Part shown: in pieces, positions 62,802 through 64,000 of the stretch | Numbering within the stretch: position 1 is the first letter of the stretch | Layout of the letters: every line of letters begins with the position of its first letter | Source of the DNA: Pacificimonas sp963710205 | GTDB lineage: Bacteria > Pseudomonadota > Alphaproteobacteria > Sphingomonadales > Sphingomonadaceae | Direction: 5' to 3' | NCBI GenBank assembly: GCA_963710205.1 | Contig: CAVPZG010000005.1 | Span: 682,001 to 746,000, forward strand | Length of the DNA stretch: 64,000 nt | Translations under genes and position numbers: made by a program | Notes under the pieces: model-generated | Told to the model about the DNA's origin: nothing | What the model saw: only the letters and a program-made list of their open reading frames with translations | Database searches by the model: none

Positions 62802-64000
62802 TCAGCGTTGCCTTGCCTCATCCGCATCCTCTTCAAGCTGTTCCAGCGCGCGCTCGATCTCCTCAAGCGCCGCTTCATTGGCGCGAATGGCCCCTTCGCG
62901 CGCCAGTTCTTCGGCGCGCTGTTCCATGTCGATATCGTCTAACTCGCCGCGCATCGCCCGTTCGGCGAGACGTTCGCCCGCTTCGCGGTCGCCGCGCACC
63001 CAGTCGATCAGGTCATCGTCGATGCGCCCAATAAGATCGCCCAGATCCGGGAGGTCTTCGCCCGGTTGTTCTGGCGGGGGCACGCGGCGACGCGCCTGTG
63101 CAGCGCGTACTTCAGGTGATGCTGCGATGACGAAATCGCGCCAGATTTCCGCAGGCACGTTGGAGCCTGTCACGCCCCTTGTGGGGCTGTTGTCGTCATT
63201 GCCAACCCAGACTCCGACAACCAGATCGTCAATGAAGCCGATAAACAGCGCATCGCGGTAATCCTGCGTCGTTCCTGTTTTTCCGAATGCCGGAACGGGC
63301 AGTCTCGCGATCCGGCCCGTGCCTTCCTCCACGACGCCACGCAGCAGAACGCGCATATCTTTCAGACGCGGCACGATTCGCGTGTTCGGCAGATCCGCGT
63401 CCTCGATGCCATAAGGTGTGACGGGATAGCGGCCACTGGCGAAGGCCGCATAGGCAGACGTCAGTTCAAGCAGACTGGTTTCCGATGTGCCAAGCGCAAT
63501 GGTGTGGTCGTCCACAAGATCGCTGCCAATGCCAAGGTCGCGTGCCGCGCGCCGTACCGCGCGCGGGCCGACCGCTTCCGTCAGCCGGGCGGCGGCAACG
63601 TTGCTCGATCTGGCGAAGGCCTGTTTGAGAGTGATGTCACCGCCGAATTTTCCGTCGTAGTTGGACGGCGTCCAGTCGCCGATGGTGAGCGGCGCGTCCG
63701 AGACCATATCGTCAGGCTTCATGCCGTCGCGCAGCGCCGCCCAGTAGACGAACGGTTTGAAGGCGCTGCCCGATTGCCGCTTTGCCTGCACGGCGCGGTT
63801 GAAGCTGCTTTTCGCATAGTCCGTGCCACCGACCATGGCGACCACGCGGCCGTCCGGCCGCATGGCGACCAGCGCGCCCTGGCTTGCCGAGGAGCGGGCG
63901 AGCCTCTGGTTCAGGATCCGCTCCGCAGCGCGCTGCAATTGCGGATCGAGGGTCGTTCTGACCTTCACTTCGCCGTAAACATCGCCGACATGGTCCGCCG
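62802..64000 (-). CDS. class A penicillin-binding protein, C-terminal part
   Basis: Only the 3' part is in the window; the frame stays open through the right edge, so the transglycosylase domain and signal anchor lie outside. The transpeptidase domain shows the catalytic Ser-x-x-Lys in RQSGSAFKPFVYWAAL, the SSN motif in FARSSNVAAARL and KTG in FGKTGTTQDYRD. The last 110 residues form an acidic, Glu/Ala/Arg-rich helical tail unlike the core, probably a coiled coil. It makes cross-links in peptidoglycan; MltG and the NlpC/P60 protein nearby act on the same polymer. Confidence 0.92.
   Translation of the reverse strand, partial: ADHVGDVYGEVKVRTTLDPQLQRAAERILNQRLARSSASQGALVAMRPDGRVVAMVGGTDYAKSSFNRAVQAKRQSGSAFKPFVYWAALRDGMKPDDMVSDAPLTIGDWTPSNYDGKFGGDITLKQAFARSSNVAAARLTEAVGPRAVRRAARDLGIGSDLVDDHTIALGTSETSLLELTSAYAAFASGRYPVTPYGIEDADLPNTRIVPRLKDMRVLLRGVVEEGTGRIARLPVPAFGKTGTTQDYRDALFIGFIDDLVVGVWVGNDDNSPTRGVTGSNVPAEIWRDFVIAASPEVRAAQARRRVPPPEQPGEDLPDLGDLIGRIDDDLIDWVRGDREAGERLAERAMRGELDDIDMEQRAEELAREGAIRANEAALEEIERALEQLEEDADEARQR

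Overview
The window reads as ordinary chromosome of an alphaproteobacterium, most likely of the Sphingomonadales type. It is GC-rich throughout. It carries alphaproteobacterial markers (CpdR ending in Ala-Ala, DUF2842 and DUF2794 proteins, a zapA / 6S RNA / 5-formyl-THF cyclo-ligase block, PstA and PstC with long N-terminal extensions). It also has families I associate with sphingomonads (SapC, an HPr-rel-A cassette, DUF11 surface proteins). I see no rRNA, CRISPR array, insertion sequence, integrase or phage gene, and no gene-free stretch longer than about 300 bases.

Layout. 1-2242 (minus): start of a complex I operon, nuoA-B-C, a small lipoprotein gene, then nuoD running off the left edge. 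2359-6711 (minus): tkt, gap, pgk. 6868-8775 (plus): a small coiled-coil protein, zapA, the 6S RNA, 5-formyltetrahydrofolate cyclo-ligase, a DUF2842 protein and chorismate mutase. 8772-12641 (minus): an FeS-type photolyase, tRNA-Asp, a haloalkane-dehalogenase-like hydrolase and an AI-2E-type permease. 12753-20615 (plus): four genes for secreted DUF11-type proteins, ending in a 1707-residue protein with a predicted beta-barrel C-terminus. 20693-26207: an SDR, an ABC-F ATPase, an M20 peptidase, a BON-LysM protein and a quinone oxidoreductase. 26240-28472: oxyR divergent from ahpC and ahpD. 28551-31508: cysE, DUF2794, a degenerate glucokinase-like protein and an SDR.

31688-37971 (minus): phosphate sensing and uptake, transcribed phoR-pstC-pstA-pstB-phoU-phoB, with no pstS. 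38180-40932 (plus): a Tat-signal protein followed by tightly packed PqqD-like, HprK-like kinase and nucleotidyltransferase genes (HPr-rel-A cassette). 40871-47031: gph, glmU, glmS, a GFA-fold protein, an orphan receiver and gor. 47224-52774: a PEP-CTERM-like protein, a small unknown, katG, a Met/Asp-rich lipoprotein, class II DAHP synthase and tRNA-Glu. 52803-55023: a divergent 6-phosphogluconolactonase-like protein, tRNA-Val, cpdR and N-formylglutamate amidohydrolase. 55151-64000: cytochrome b561, sapC, leucyl aminopeptidase, MarR, NlpC/P60, mltG, a pyruvate-dehydrogenase-E1-like protein, and a class A penicillin-binding protein running off the right edge.

Functional links. OxyR, AhpC, AhpD, KatG and Gor form a peroxide and thiol defence set. 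GlmU and GlmS make UDP-GlcNAc, which feeds the cell wall where MltG, the NlpC/P60 protein and the class A PBP act. The two loci most worth following up are the DUF11/beta-barrel locus, with a perfect 15-bp hairpin just before its last gene, and the HPr-rel-A cassette with its candidate exported substrate.
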